Assembly (NCBI RefSeq): GCF_030408755.1
Contig: NZ_CP047209.1
Coordinates: 2,976,001-3,040,000 of the forward strand
Origin: Corynebacterium felinum
GTDB lineage: Bacteria; Actinomycetota; Actinomycetes; Mycobacteriales; Mycobacteriaceae
DNA: 64,000 nucleotides
Direction: 5' to 3'
The translations under genes and the position numbers were made by a program. Under the pieces are notes generated by a model, which worked only from the letters and a program-made list of their open reading frames with translations, did not search any database and had not been told where the DNA came from. Of this stretch, positions 29,174-38,031 are shown piece by piece (the first letter of the stretch is position 1; each line of letters begins with the position of its first letter).

Positions 29174-30028
29174 TCAGCGCCGCTTCTTCGCAGCCTTACG
29201 CTCCGCCTTCAACGCCTTCACACGCGCATCAATCTCAGCAGCCTCCTCCAGTGTTGGTGCCGAACCGCCCATCGACGCCGGACGCCACCGCTGCCCCTCA
29301 GGGAACGGACCATACACAGCATCATAATCAGCACGCACCTCATCCAGCAGTGCCTTCATTGCCGCATGCAGCGCCTTCGTATCAGCCACCACATCCCCCG
29401 AACACTCAATCGGGGCACCCACCTTCAACCACATCGGATAATGATGCCGACCAATGCTGCGCGGAACACCCTTCGTCCACACACGCTGCGAACCCCACAA
29501 CGCCATCGGAATCAACGGCACACCCGCCTGATCCGCAATACGCGCCGCACCCGTCTTCAACTCCCGCAGCTCAAAACTGCGCGAAATCGTCCCCTCTGGG
29601 AAAATCCCCACCAAATTCCCCTGCTGCAAACTCTCCACAGCAGCATCCAAAGAACCCGCACCCGCCGAACGATCCACACGAATGTGCTTCATCTTCCGCA
29701 TCAGGAAATTCACAACCGGAACATCAAAAATTTCCTTCTTCGCCATAAAACGCACCAAACGACCACCCCGCACACGCGCAACCGTGCCCGCAAAAATAAA
29801 GTCGTAATAGCCCGTATGATTCACCGCCAACAACGCAGCACCATCAGCAGGAATATTCTCCGCACCATCAATATGCACCTTAATGCCCTGGGCGCGCAGC
29901 ATCGCGATCACCAAACGAATCACACAGCCATACACCGGTTCCTTGCGCTCCGGGTGTGCAGGAAGCTGAGCTAAATTCTCCTCCACAAGGAAAATGTGAT
30001 TACGCAATTCCCTACCGCTTAAGTTCAT
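29174..30028 (-). CDS. 1-acyl-sn-glycerol-3-phosphate acyltransferase (PlsC-like)
   Basis: 284 residues. Acyltransferase motifs in order: AVNHTGYYDFIFAGTVAR (NHxxxxD), MRKMKHIRVDR, GIFPEGTISRS (FPEGT) and VPLIPMALWGSQR. It transfers an acyl group to lysophosphatidic acid or a related acceptor at the inner membrane face. C-terminus is a Lys/Arg-rich tail (KALKAERKAAKKRR). ATG 30028 follows AGGGG. Separated from the HAD gene by about 45 nt on the same strand, so possibly cotranscribed. Whether it is the main PlsC or a paralogue is unclear. Confidence 0.85.
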   Translation of the reverse strand: MNLSGRELRNHIFLVEENLAQLPAHPERKEPVYGCVIRLVIAMLRAQGIKVHIDGAENIPADGAALLAVNHTGYYDFIFAGTVARVRGGRLVRFMAKKEIFDVPVVNFLMRKMKHIRVDRSAGAGSLDAAVESLQQGNLVGIFPEGTISRSFELRELKTGAARIADQAGVPLIPMALWGSQRVWTKGVPRSIGRHHYPMWLKVGAPIECSGDVVADTKALHAAMKALLDEVRADYDAVYGPFPEGQRWRPASMGGSAPTLEEAAEIDARVKALKAERKAAKKRR

Positions 30029-30117
30029 ACAACGCCCCTAGTGCTTAAAAATGGTGAAAAAGATAGTAAAACAAAAACAACAACATCCCACCACCGCTCA
30101 CAAAAACAACCACCGAC

Positions 30118-30147
30118 ACTAAAGGGGGCAACCCCGCCCCCTTTAGT
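30118..30147. terminator. Hairpin terminator of serS
   Basis: ACTAAAGGGGGC and GCCCCCTTTAGT form a 12-bp perfect stem around AACCCC, between the serS stop and the acyltransferase start on the minus strand. Confidence 0.75.
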
Positions 30148-30197
30148 GTCAGCAACCACCTATGCCTACAAACGGTGAAATTGCGAAACGCCGCACC

Positions 30198-31457
30198 CTA
30201 CTTCTGAGGCTCCAGCACTTCCTTACCCACAAATGGGCGCAACGCCTCAGGCACAACAACAGAACCATCAGCCTGCTGATTATTCTCCAAAATCGCCACC
30301 AACCAACGAGTAGTCGCCAACGTACCGTTGAGCGTCGCAGCCACCTGAGTACGACCATCCTGATCACGGTAACGGGTCTGCAAACGGCGCGCCTGGAAAG
30401 TGGTGCAGTTCGAAGTACTAGTCAGCTCACGGTACGTGCCCTGGGAAGGAATCCACGCCTCAGTATCAAACTTACGCGCCGCCGAAGAACCAAGATCCCC
30501 ACCAGCAACATCAATAATGCGGTATGGAACCTCCACAGCAGAGAGCATGTCACGTTCCATAGCCAGCAACGCCTGGTGCTGCGCTGCAGCCTCCTCAGGC
30601 TTGCAATACACAAACATTTCCAACTTATCGAACTGGTGCACACGCAAAATACCGCGGGTGTCCTTGCCATACGAACCCGCCTCACGGCGGAAGCAGGACG
30701 ACCAACCCGCATACTTCACAGGACCCTGGCTCAAATCGATAATTTCATCCTGGTGGTAGCCAGCCAACGCAACCTCGGAAGTACCAACAAGATAAAGGTT
30801 GTCGCGCTCCAGGTAGTAAATCTCCTCGGAGTGCTCACCCAAGAAACCGGTACCGCTCATCACCTCAGGGCGCACCAGCACTGGGGGAATCATAAGGCTA
30901 AAGCCTGCTTCGCGGGCCTTTTGCGCAGCCAGGGTGAGCATGCCCAGCTGCAGGAATGCGCCGTCGCCAGTCAGGTAGTAGAAACGTGCGCCACCGACCT
31001 TGGTGCCACGCTTGACATCGATCAGCCCTAGGGATTCACCCAAGTCAAGGTGATCTTTCGGCTCGAAATCAAACACCTTCGGCTCACCCACATGCTCAAG
31101 GACCACGAAGTCATCTTCACCACCGGCAGGTGCGCCTTCAACAATGTTATCCAGCTTCATCTGCAGCTGGTACACCTGCTCCTCGGCAGCCTTTTGCGCT
31201 TCTTCGGCTTCCTTGACTTTCGCCTTGAGCTCGTTGGAACCTTCCAGCAATGCGGGGCGATCCTCAGGGGCGGCCTGGCCAATCTTTTTGCCGAAAGCCT
31301 TCTGCTGGCTTCGCAGCTCGTCCGCTACCTGAATGGCCTCGCGGCGGGTTTCATCAGCAGAGATAAGAGCATCAACCAGCTCGGGGTCAGCACCGCGGGT
31401 GCGCTGCGACTCGCGGACAACATCAGGATTTTCGCGGAGGAACTTTAGATCAATCAC
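30198..31457 (-). CDS. serS: Seryl-tRNA synthetase
   Basis: 419 residues. The start is GTG 31457 ([20 protein letters not shown]), the universal SerRS N-terminus; the longer frame is spurious. Residues about 25-110 form the tRNA-binding coiled coil ([15 protein letters not shown] ... [20 protein letters not shown]). Class II motif 2 ([20 protein letters not shown]) and motif 3 ([18 protein letters not shown]) are intact. Charges tRNA-Ser with serine. No T-box or other leader is visible in the short upstream gap to the divergent GntR gene. Confidence 0.97.
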   Translation of the reverse strand: MIDLKFLRENPDVVRESQRTRGADPELVDALISADETRREAIQVADELRSQQKAFGKKIGQAAPEDRPALLEGSNELKAKVKEAEEAQKAAEEQVYQLQMKLDNIVEGAPAGGEDDFVVLEHVGEPKVFDFEPKDHLDLGESLGLIDVKRGTKVGGARFYYLTGDGAFLQLGMLTLAAQKAREAGFSLMIPPVLVRPEVMSGTGFLGEHSEEIYYLERDNLYLVGTSEVALAGYHQDEIIDLSQGPVKYAGWSSCFRREAGSYGKDTRGILRVHQFDKLEMFVYCKPEEAAAQHQALLAMERDMLSAVEVPYRIIDVAGGDLGSSAARKFDTEAWIPSQGTYRELTSTSNCTTFQARRLQTRYRDQDGRTQVAATLNGTLATTRWLVAILENNQQADGSVVVPEALRPFVGKEVLEPQK

Positions 31458-31542
31458 GCCTAACAGCCTACCTTGCAGCACGGGTTGAGGCAGAACCCTG
31501 AACCGAAAACCTTGAAGAAAAGAACCCCAAACCCCCACTGGT

Positions 31543-31562
31543 TATTACCACTGCGGGTAATA
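31543..31562. promoter_or_regulatory. Palindromic operator overlapping the gntR promoter
   Basis: TATTACC (31543-31549) and GGTAATA (31556-31562) form a perfect inverted repeat with a 6-nt spacer. It overlaps the likely -10 TAATAT (31558-31563) of the GntR-family gene, 7 nt before its ATG 31571. Autorepression is the obvious inference. Confidence 0.6.
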
Positions 31563-31570
31563 TGTTTTAT

Positions 31571-32320
31571 ATGGCCGACACTCATAAGGAGATGCCCGCC
31601 AGGCCCCTGACTGACGGGAGCGCTACTCCGAAACACCAACAACTCAGGGAAATTCTGGAAGAATACTGCGCCAACCACCTTCAGCCAGGCGACATGCTGC
31701 CCGGAGAACGAGCTCTGGAAGAAACCTACGGGGTGAGCCGAATAACGGTGCGTCGCGCAATCGGCGACCTTGTCGCCAGCGGAAAACTTCGTCGCGCACG
31801 CGGCAAGGGCACCTTCGTTGCCCACGCCCCGCTGGTAGCCAGGCTGCATCTGGCGAGCTTTTCTAACGAGATGGCTGCGCAGAATATTGATTCCACCTCG
31901 AAGATCCTTTCCTCTTCGTGGCGTCCGGCACCGGAGGAAGTACGTTCGTTTTTCCAGACTCCACCGCAGCAGGCGCATACACATTTGTCGCGGTTGCGCT
32001 TGGGTAATGGGCGCCCATTTTGCATTGATCATGGCTGGTACAACTCCAGTTTCGCCCCGGATTTATTAGAAAACGATGTTTATAATTCGGTTTATGCGAT
32101 TTTAGAGAATCAATATGGGGTGGCTATTGATAATGCGGAGCAAATCGTCAGTGCGGTTGCGGCAACGCGGGAGGAAGCGCAACTTTTAGATGTTGCAGAA
32201 GCCACTCCTTTATTAAAGGTGATTAGGCTGTCACGCTGCGGAAATAAGCCGATCGAATGGTGTGCATCTGTGTATAGGACGGATCGTTATGCTTTGCGCA
32301 CGCTGATTACTAAGGCATGA
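31571..32320 (+). CDS. GntR-family (HutC/UTRA-type) transcriptional regulator
   Basis: 249 residues. Winged HTH at about residues 20-85: HQQLREILEEYCANHLQPGD, LPGERALEETYGVSRITVRR, AIGDLVASGKLRRARGKGTF. The C-terminal half fits the UTRA ligand domain (LSRLRLGNGRPFCIDHGWYN, LLKVIRLSRCGNKPIEW). Such regulators sense amino-sugar phosphates or other small metabolites. I chose ATG 31571: a -10 TAATAT ends 7 nt upstream, so the mRNA is probably leaderless; an ATG at 31562 is within that -10. Its stop overlaps an ATG of the next gene (ATGA). Confidence 0.85.
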   Translation: MADTHKEMPARPLTDGSATPKHQQLREILEEYCANHLQPGDMLPGERALEETYGVSRITVRRAIGDLVASGKLRRARGKGTFVAHAPLVARLHLASFSNEMAAQNIDSTSKILSSSWRPAPEEVRSFFQTPPQQAHTHLSRLRLGNGRPFCIDHGWYNSSFAPDLLENDVYNSVYAILENQYGVAIDNAEQIVSAVAATREEAQLLDVAEATPLLKVIRLSRCGNKPIEWCASVYRTDRYALRTLITKA

Positions 32321-32331
32321 TGGAAAGCACT

Positions 32332-33354
32332 ATGAATACTTTTTGGCGTTCCGCACAGGCGACCCGCGTTTTGCTGGTTGCTGCTTTGGCATCCACTTCC
32401 GCTGTGGGCGGGTATTCTTTTGTGAAGAGTTCTCAGTCGCCTTCGAAGAATGTTTCTGCATCGCCGGTGTCGAGTGCCGCGGCGGATGCTAGTGATGCCT
32501 TAAACCGTACGGTGTCGTTTACGTCCGCGGACGCTGGTTCCTGTGTGACCTGGAAGGTTGAGGGGGATAAGATCACGGATTTTGAGCAGACAGATTGTGC
32601 TGCTCCGCACCGTTTTGAGGTGTCGTTCCGTGAGAATTTGGCAACTTATCCGAGTTCGGAGTTTGGCCCGAATGCGAAGATGCCGAATCAGACACGTCAG
32701 GCGCAGCTGCGTGAGGAGCTGTGCTTAGCCCCCACTATGCAGTATATGGAGGGCATGTTTGACCAGTTAGGTAAGTATTCTGTGGCGTCGATTTTACCGC
32801 CACAGGAGTCGTGGGATGCTGGCGATCGCACGTTGTTGTGCGGCATTCAGGCGACAGATGAAAATGGTGTTGCTGTGGCGACGTCGGGGAAGGCGAAGCA
32901 GCAAGATCAGTCGCGGGTGGTCAATGCGGGTCAGTGTGTTGCTGTGGATGCAACGAGCGCAACGAAGGTGGTGGATTGTGCTGCGCCGCATCAGCTGGAG
33001 GCAACAGCGGTGGTGGATTTGTTGCAGGTTTTCCCGAACCATACCCCTTCGTTAGAGGAGCAAGATCAGCATCTCAGCAAGGCTTGCACGCAGGCTGCTA
33101 GGGATTATTTGGGTGGGGATGATCCTTTGTATTATTCGACGTTGAAGCCGTTTTGGACAACAATTCCCGCAAATTCGTGGAGTGGTGGTTCACATAGTGT
33201 GAATTGTTCGTTGATTTTTGTTGAAGGCCCCGGCTTTGCCACGTTGGAGGGTAGTGCGAAGGGAACGTTTACGATTAATGGCAATCCGCCGGAAACTCGC
33301 CCGGAGCGTGCGCCGATTGTGAATCCTGAGGCGTTGGAAGAGCTGAATCGTTAG
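32332..33354 (+). CDS. Septum_form-domain secreted/membrane protein
   Basis: 340 residues with an N-terminal membrane anchor (ATRVLLVAALASTSAVGGYS). Two repeats of the same unit follow: AGSCVTWK...DCAAPHRFEVS and AGQCVAVD...DCAAPHQLEAT, each with paired cysteines, then NSWSGGSHSVNCSLIF. The D-C-x-x-P-H motif is that of the actinobacterial Septum_form domain, linked to septum formation. Start ATG 32332 has GGAAAG close by; ATG 32317 overlaps the GntR stop and is possible, which would mean coupling. Pro-rich C-terminus, predicted outside the membrane. Confidence 0.82.
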   Translation: MNTFWRSAQATRVLLVAALASTSAVGGYSFVKSSQSPSKNVSASPVSSAAADASDALNRTVSFTSADAGSCVTWKVEGDKITDFEQTDCAAPHRFEVSFRENLATYPSSEFGPNAKMPNQTRQAQLREELCLAPTMQYMEGMFDQLGKYSVASILPPQESWDAGDRTLLCGIQATDENGVAVATSGKAKQQDQSRVVNAGQCVAVDATSATKVVDCAAPHQLEATAVVDLLQVFPNHTPSLEEQDQHLSKACTQAARDYLGGDDPLYYSTLKPFWTTIPANSWSGGSHSVNCSLIFVEGPGFATLEGSAKGTFTINGNPPETRPERAPIVNPEALEELNR

Positions 33355-33370
33355 TGTGTGAAAGGGGTGC

Positions 33371-33724
33371 GTGTGTGTGATTGAGGTTTCTGATGAGCGC
33401 TTTGAGGAGCTTGTCGACGCCGCCCTTGCGCTCATCCCCGATTCGATTACGCGTCACATCACCAATGTTGCTGTGCTGATTGAAGATTTCTGCGAGGGCT
33501 CGCCTTATACGCTTGGACTGTATACGGGTGTGGCGTTAACGGAGCGGGAGTTTGATCATTCTGGTTTCTTGCCGGATACGATCACGATTTACCGCGGGGC
33601 TCTCAAGCAGGTGTGTTTTTCTGAGGAAGAGCTGGTGGAGCAGGTGCGGATTACTGTGCTGCATGAGATTGGCCATTATTTTGGCCTCGATGAGGATGAT
33701 CTTGATCGCCTCGGCTACGCCTAA
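33371..33724 (+). CDS. Minimal zincin-like metallopeptidase family protein
   Basis: 117 residues, the full length of this family. The zinc site is VLHEIGHYFGLDEDDLDRLG (HExxH followed by D/E ligand region); N-terminal FEELVDAALALIPDSI and TLGLYTGVALTERE are also typical. Cytoplasmic, no signal peptide; role unknown, and some members have been suggested to be inactive or non-secreted proteases. GTG start with AAAGGGG upstream (33371 or 33377). Follows the Septum_form gene by 16 nt, so likely in one transcript. Confidence 0.85.
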   Translation: MCVIEVSDERFEELVDAALALIPDSITRHITNVAVLIEDFCEGSPYTLGLYTGVALTEREFDHSGFLPDTITIYRGALKQVCFSEEELVEQVRITVLHEIGHYFGLDEDDLDRLGYA

Positions 33725-33735
33725 TACCCAGGTTT

Positions 33736-34353
33736 TTACTCATAGATTTCTAGGCAAAGGTATTCACTGAATCCCGGCCAGTATTTTTCACCGACCAGCG
33801 GCCGGGCGTGCGCGATTGCGCGCCGGAGGTAAACTTTTTTGGGGCCGATCTCATCCTCATACTCATCATCATTGCAGATCATGATTTCTTTCTGTATGTC
33901 TGCAACGTCGAACAGGGCGTGGAGGAAGACACTCAGGCTTGGCGCTAGTGGCATTTTTTCGCTACTACCAGTGAGCATCCCGTACACAATTCCAGTATCG
34001 CAGTGCACAAACGCAGCTCCGTCTCCTGCTTCGTGCCCAAAGAATACGCATTCTCCCCTATCCCAATCTGGGTCGAGTTCGTACTCGGCGGTTTCTGGGT
34101 TTTTCACAAGTGCCCACCCTTCGGCCAGCGCACGGGAGGATTCTAGTGGCACGAAGACGAAAAATTGCCCTAAGCCTGGGTAGAGGTTAGACGAGAACGT
34201 TACTGCGCTGTAAAACTCAGCAACTTCGCCTGTGATCTCCTGAAACAGGGGTGGTTGCGGTGCAAGTTCGCGGGGTTCGGTGATACGTACTGGTTCGTTC
34301 AGATCGCTGTGCTTAGCCCATTCCACAAATCGTTGCAGTAGTTGTTTTTCCAC
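33736..34353 (-). CDS. Hypothetical protein with possible SMI1/KNR4 (SUKH)-like fold
   Basis: 205 residues from GTG 34353, chosen because GGGAGG sits 5 nt upstream. Features: QLLQRFVEWAKHSDLNEPVR, LYPGLGQFFVFVPLESSRAL, ECVFFGHEAGDGAAFVHCDT and MPLAPSLSVFLHALFDVAD. The order L-P-x-x-x-x-F...FG..G.G..F..D...V...L..S...FL resembles SUKH/SMI1 immunity-type proteins, but I cannot confirm this. Acidic, soluble. No toxin gene lies next to it. Confidence 0.6.
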   Translation of the reverse strand: MEKQLLQRFVEWAKHSDLNEPVRITEPRELAPQPPLFQEITGEVAEFYSAVTFSSNLYPGLGQFFVFVPLESSRALAEGWALVKNPETAEYELDPDWDRGECVFFGHEAGDGAAFVHCDTGIVYGMLTGSSEKMPLAPSLSVFLHALFDVADIQKEIMICNDDEYEDEIGPKKVYLRRAIAHARPLVGEKYWPGFSEYLCLEIYE

Positions 34354-34446
34354 CTTTACCTCCCTGTTTGTTCCTTCGGAATTGTACATAAGCACCGTTG
34401 CCTTCATGAGTGTTTGTGCCAAACATTTTTCGCAGTCTTTGAGCGC

Positions 34447-34510
34447 TTACTCGACCAATCCATCACACTCCCCCACTCCCAGCCACCTTGTGCGCGAAAA
34501 GGTCGAGTAA
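34447..34510. repeat. Long-spaced 10-bp inverted repeat
   Basis: TTACTCGACC (34447-34456) and GGTCGAGTAA (34501-34510) are perfectly complementary with 44 nt between them, in the gap upstream of the SUKH-like gene and downstream of the histidine phosphatase gene. No T tract follows, so it is not an ordinary terminator. Confidence 0.6.
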
Positions 34511-34580
34511 CCTCGCGTGAGGCTGTTCATGGGTTTGGTTTTGCGGTAGGACTGTGCGTTCAAAGATGCGCGTAAGTCAC

Positions 34581-35246
34581 TTAATCTAAAGGGGTGTCAG
34601 CCCAGCGGCTCACGTGCCACTGGCCGAAATCACCTCGGGGTTCAATAACAGTCAATGACGCATTATTCACATACGTATTGCGCAATACATCATCAGGAAC
34701 ATCCGTTCCAAAACGCCCGATCAGCCTAATAGCAGCGCCGTGTGCAACAACGAGGGTGTCGGAATTGCTGGCTGTGGCGGCGTCGGCAAGCAAGCGCAGC
34801 GTCGGCACAGCGCGACCTAAAAATTCTTCTGCACTCTCACCCCCAGGCATCCTGGCTGAGAAATCACCCGACAACCACGCCCGCATCGCCCGCATATACA
34901 CCTGATGCGCCGAAGGCGAAGAACTCCCCTCTATATCACCAGCAAAAATCTCATGAATCCCCCCAACAGAGGACACCGGCGTGCGCAACTGCCCGCAACT
35001 AATCGCCTCAACCTGTACCCCCTCAAAAGCCGCAACCGCCAGCATCATCGTTTGCTGCGCCCGCATCGCATAGGAGCTGACCGCACACCCCAGCCTGCCC
35101 GTCACCTCACCCAACCGGCGCCCAGCAGCAACAGCCTGCTCGCGGCCAATCACCGTTAATTCCGCGCCCGGCAACTGCGTATCAAAAATAGCCCGCGCAT
35201 TCGCATGCGTACGCCCATGCCGCATTACAATCAACCGACCGCCCAC
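34581..35246 (-). CDS. Histidine phosphatase (phosphoglycerate mutase-like) family protein
   Basis: 221 residues. Catalytic LIVMRHGRTHANARAIFDTQ (RHG phospho-histidine motif), second site SYAMRAQQT, acidic IHEIFAGDIEG and the C-terminal VVAHGAAIRLIGRFG. Likely a phosphatase for a small phosphometabolite rather than glycolytic mutase, given its length and divergent ends. I prefer GTG 35246, which has GGGAG 5 nt upstream, over the TTG/ATG at 35261/35258. Single gene. Confidence 0.88.
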   Translation of the reverse strand: MGGRLIVMRHGRTHANARAIFDTQLPGAELTVIGREQAVAAGRRLGEVTGRLGCAVSSYAMRAQQTMMLAVAAFEGVQVEAISCGQLRTPVSSVGGIHEIFAGDIEGSSSPSAHQVYMRAMRAWLSGDFSARMPGGESAEEFLGRAVPTLRLLADAATASNSDTLVVAHGAAIRLIGRFGTDVPDDVLRNTYVNNASLTVIEPRGDFGQWHVSRWADTPLD

Positions 35247-35629
35247 AACAACTCCCATCAATCACGCAAAAACAAGCAGCACATCACAAATGTAGCTGCA
35301 TCTGAGTTTAAGCCTCCACTCCACACAGTTCGACTTCAAAACCCCACCACAAGAACTGACCACACCGTGAAGTAATCAAAGTGCCAGACACCTAGGTCAA
35401 CCGCTGAACGTCGCCTTTTCGCAGCTGTGAACGATAGGCTTACTGTTGAGAGAAATCACGACATTGCAGGTGACAAAGACTGTACAGTTATCCAGAAAAA
35501 TAATGGACAATGGAATCGTCTTTTTTCCGCACAATTCCTAAGAATTTAGGTATTGAAGTGCTATGATAGCTGAACACTTTTTGGACAATCCAAGGGACAT
35601 CACCTTAACCTACGCACCAAGGAACAGCA
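35247..35629. other. Intergenic region upstream of the Fic gene
   Basis: No gene. Contains a short palindrome CCTAA-GAAT-TTAGG (35537-35550) about 80 nt before the Fic start and an AT-rich promoter-like stretch (35500-35570, with TATGAT at 35562-35567). AAGGA before 35630 is the Fic ribosome site. Confidence 0.5.
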
Positions 35630-36826
35630 ATGGCACATAAGACTTATGAAAAGACCCACCCATGGCTTAGCTTCTCCCTTGATATATCTCAACTGTCTCC
35701 TGTGACGTGGATGAAATTGGGGGAAATTGTTTCGAAATACGACCATGTGTGTGGAGCACCTTTAGCACCAACTGCAGCACAAAAGCTCAATTTGATCTAC
35801 CTCTCAAAAGGCATTCATGCGACAACCAGTATCGAAGGGAACACTCTCTCCGAGGAAGAAGTCGCACTGCGCATTAAGGGGCAATTAGAGCTGTCGCAAT
35901 CGCTGGAGTATCAAGGTGAAGAAATCGATAATCTACTCGAAGCACTGAACACAATCAGGGAAGAATGCACGAGTGGATGCGCCCAACCCCTCAGCATCGA
36001 AAAGATTAAGCATTTCAACAAGTTAATTCTTCGAGGACAGCCCCTCAGAGACGATGTAGTACCTGGTGAATTTAGGCACTCAAACGTTCTTGTCGGTACC
36101 GTTTATCGAGGAGCACCCCCTGAAGACGTTGATTACCTCATGGAACGGTTCATTGAATTCATCAATACCGATCTGGTCACAGATCACGAAGACTACAAGA
36201 AGCCCGTTCTCATCCTTCGCGCAATCCTCGCCCATCTCTACCTAGCGTGGATTCATCCATTCGGCGATGGTAATGGTCGCACTGCACGCCTTATTGAAAC
36301 CCAATTGCTCTTCGAGGCAGGACTGCCAGCACCTTCTGCACACCTTTTGTCGGATTTCTACAACAGAACCCGCGCTAAGTACTACCTTGCACTTGAAAGA
36401 GCCAGCAAGCTTGCTAATCTCCAAGAGGGATTGCTCGGCTTCATTGAATACGCAGTTGACGGCCTTCTCGATGGGCTTCGCGATCAGGTGAAATATATCC
36501 AAGGAATTCAAATAGACATCGCATGGGTGAATTTTATTCACGAAGTATTTGCTGCTGAAGACCACACTCCTGCGCAAAAACGGAGAAAAACACTAGCACT
36601 TGCCATGCCTTATATCGGGCCAGACAAGAGAGGAATTTCTAAGAAAGAACTCACCAGACTGACACCTGAGCTCGCTGAGCTCTATGCGCATTCAACAAGT
36701 CGAACCCTCTCGCGTGATGTCAACGAACTACTAAATCTCAAGCTCATCGTTGAAAGAGCACAAGGGTATTCTTCCAATAAAATGCTAATGTCCGCATTTT
36801 TACCGGATACGATGACCACCACATAG
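35630..36826 (+). CDS. Fic-domain protein (putative AMPylase), class II type
   Basis: 398 residues. The Fic catalytic motif is complete: WIHPFGDGNGRTARLIETQL. The autoinhibitory helix motif TTSIEGNT lies N-terminal to it (about residue 66), placing it in class II (inhibitory helix on the Fic protein itself). The flap-type strand HSNVLVGTVYRGAPPED is present. A C-terminal winged-helix-like region (ISKKELTRLTPELAELYAHS, SRTLSRDVNELLNLKLI) may bind DNA. Family members transfer AMP to protein hydroxyls; target unknown. No separate antitoxin gene is adjacent. AAGGA lies 6 nt before ATG. Confidence 0.9.
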   Translation: MAHKTYEKTHPWLSFSLDISQLSPVTWMKLGEIVSKYDHVCGAPLAPTAAQKLNLIYLSKGIHATTSIEGNTLSEEEVALRIKGQLELSQSLEYQGEEIDNLLEALNTIREECTSGCAQPLSIEKIKHFNKLILRGQPLRDDVVPGEFRHSNVLVGTVYRGAPPEDVDYLMERFIEFINTDLVTDHEDYKKPVLILRAILAHLYLAWIHPFGDGNGRTARLIETQLLFEAGLPAPSAHLLSDFYNRTRAKYYLALERASKLANLQEGLLGFIEYAVDGLLDGLRDQVKYIQGIQIDIAWVNFIHEVFAAEDHTPAQKRRKTLALAMPYIGPDKRGISKKELTRLTPELAELYAHSTSRTLSRDVNELLNLKLIVERAQGYSSNKMLMSAFLPDTMTTT

Positions 36827-37050
36827 CACAATCGTGCGGTTCCGCCTTTTCATTTCAGACTCGCACGGCTGACAGTGCGGAAACTGTCTTGGGTGTGCTG
36901 GGGACTCTGCTAAAAATCCCCAGCACATCTCTGCACAGATCGAATATTTATCACTGTTCTCAAACGCTTCTTGATTTTCATCAGCCGTACTACGGCATCC
37001 TCGTGACTAGTGCTTCATCTCTCTATGCAGCGACGTCCGCACAAACATGA

Positions 37051-37989
37051 TTAGCGCTCAAGCAAACCCTGCACCCACTCCTGGGCTTGGATGCGACGGG
37101 CATGATCTTGAGCCAACATCCGCACCCGCTCACAAGCGTCATGCGCAGGCCACGAGCCTAAGAAACTGATCTGATCGCACTGCAGATACAGTGCACGCAA
37201 CGCCTCAGCCACGGGCAGATCCGCAATGTGTCCGTGGATATCCACATGGAACCGGTAGGTTCCTAAACCATTTTCAATCGGGCGGGACTCAATGCGTGAC
37301 AAATCCACCCCACGCAGTGAAAATTCAGTCAGCGCCCGCACCAGCGAACCCGGCTCATTTCGCAAAATAAACACCACCGCCGTGCGATCCACACCCGTGC
37401 GCGCAGTGGGCGCAGCCTGCTTACCCACTAACACAAAGCGGGTGCGCGCCCCCGCCTTATCAGCAATCTGATCCGCCACAATATCCAGCCCGTAGAGTGT
37501 TGCCGCCGCTGCCGGGGCGGCCGCAATATCGGCTTTCCCCTCAGCCACTAAGCCCGCACCCGCCGCATTCGAGGAAGCGGGCACGAACTCATGATCCCCA
37601 ATGGTGTCGCACACCCACTTCTTTACCTGCTGATACGCCACGGGGTGGCAGGTGACCGTGCGGCACTGTGCAAGATCTGTCCCGGGTGCAAGCATCATTG
37701 AAAAGGCGATGGGAAGATCCACCTCGTAGAAGATCTGCACCCCCTCACCCGCAGCAATCGCATCAAATGTGGGGGTGACTGGCCCGTCGACGGAGTTTTC
37801 TATCGCCACACACGCATAATCTGCCGTGCCTTCGCGCACGAGGTCGATGGCTTCGCGGGGGCTGGCGACCGGTAGTGGGGTAATCCTGTGATCATCGCTG
37901 TTGGGGAGATGACCAAGCCGGTGAAATTCCCAGAGTGCAGCTTCGGTGAACGTTCCGGCGGGGCCAAGGTAGGCGATAGTGGTGTTCAT
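37051..37989 (-). CDS. pheA: Prephenate dehydratase
   Basis: 312 residues. Periplasmic-binding-like PDT domain: TIAYLGPAGTFTEAALWEF, ENSVDGPVTPTFDAI, TCHPVAYQQVKKW, and the conserved TRF (KAGARTRFVLVGK). C-terminal ACT domain with LVRALTEFSLRGVDLSRIES and RPIENGLGTYRFHVDIHGH (ESRP-type phenylalanine site), implying feedback control by Phe. Converts prephenate to phenylpyruvate. Monofunctional, no chorismate mutase. Divergent from the amidase gene with a 42-nt gap; ATG 37989 has no clear ribosome site. Confidence 0.95.
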   Translation of the reverse strand: MNTTIAYLGPAGTFTEAALWEFHRLGHLPNSDDHRITPLPVASPREAIDLVREGTADYACVAIENSVDGPVTPTFDAIAAGEGVQIFYEVDLPIAFSMMLAPGTDLAQCRTVTCHPVAYQQVKKWVCDTIGDHEFVPASSNAAGAGLVAEGKADIAAAPAAAATLYGLDIVADQIADKAGARTRFVLVGKQAAPTARTGVDRTAVVFILRNEPGSLVRALTEFSLRGVDLSRIESRPIENGLGTYRFHVDIHGHIADLPVAEALRALYLQCDQISFLGSWPAHDACERVRMLAQDHARRIQAQEWVQGLLER

Positions 37990-38031
37990 GAAGCATAAGC
38001 TTAATGGAGTTTTTGAGTACTCTTAGGCATC

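Noticed and set aside
28595-29974. 459-codon plus-strand open frame across the HAD and acyltransferase genes
   Set aside because: Arg/His/Thr-rich shadow spanning two unrelated real genes; arises from the strong C/A composition here.
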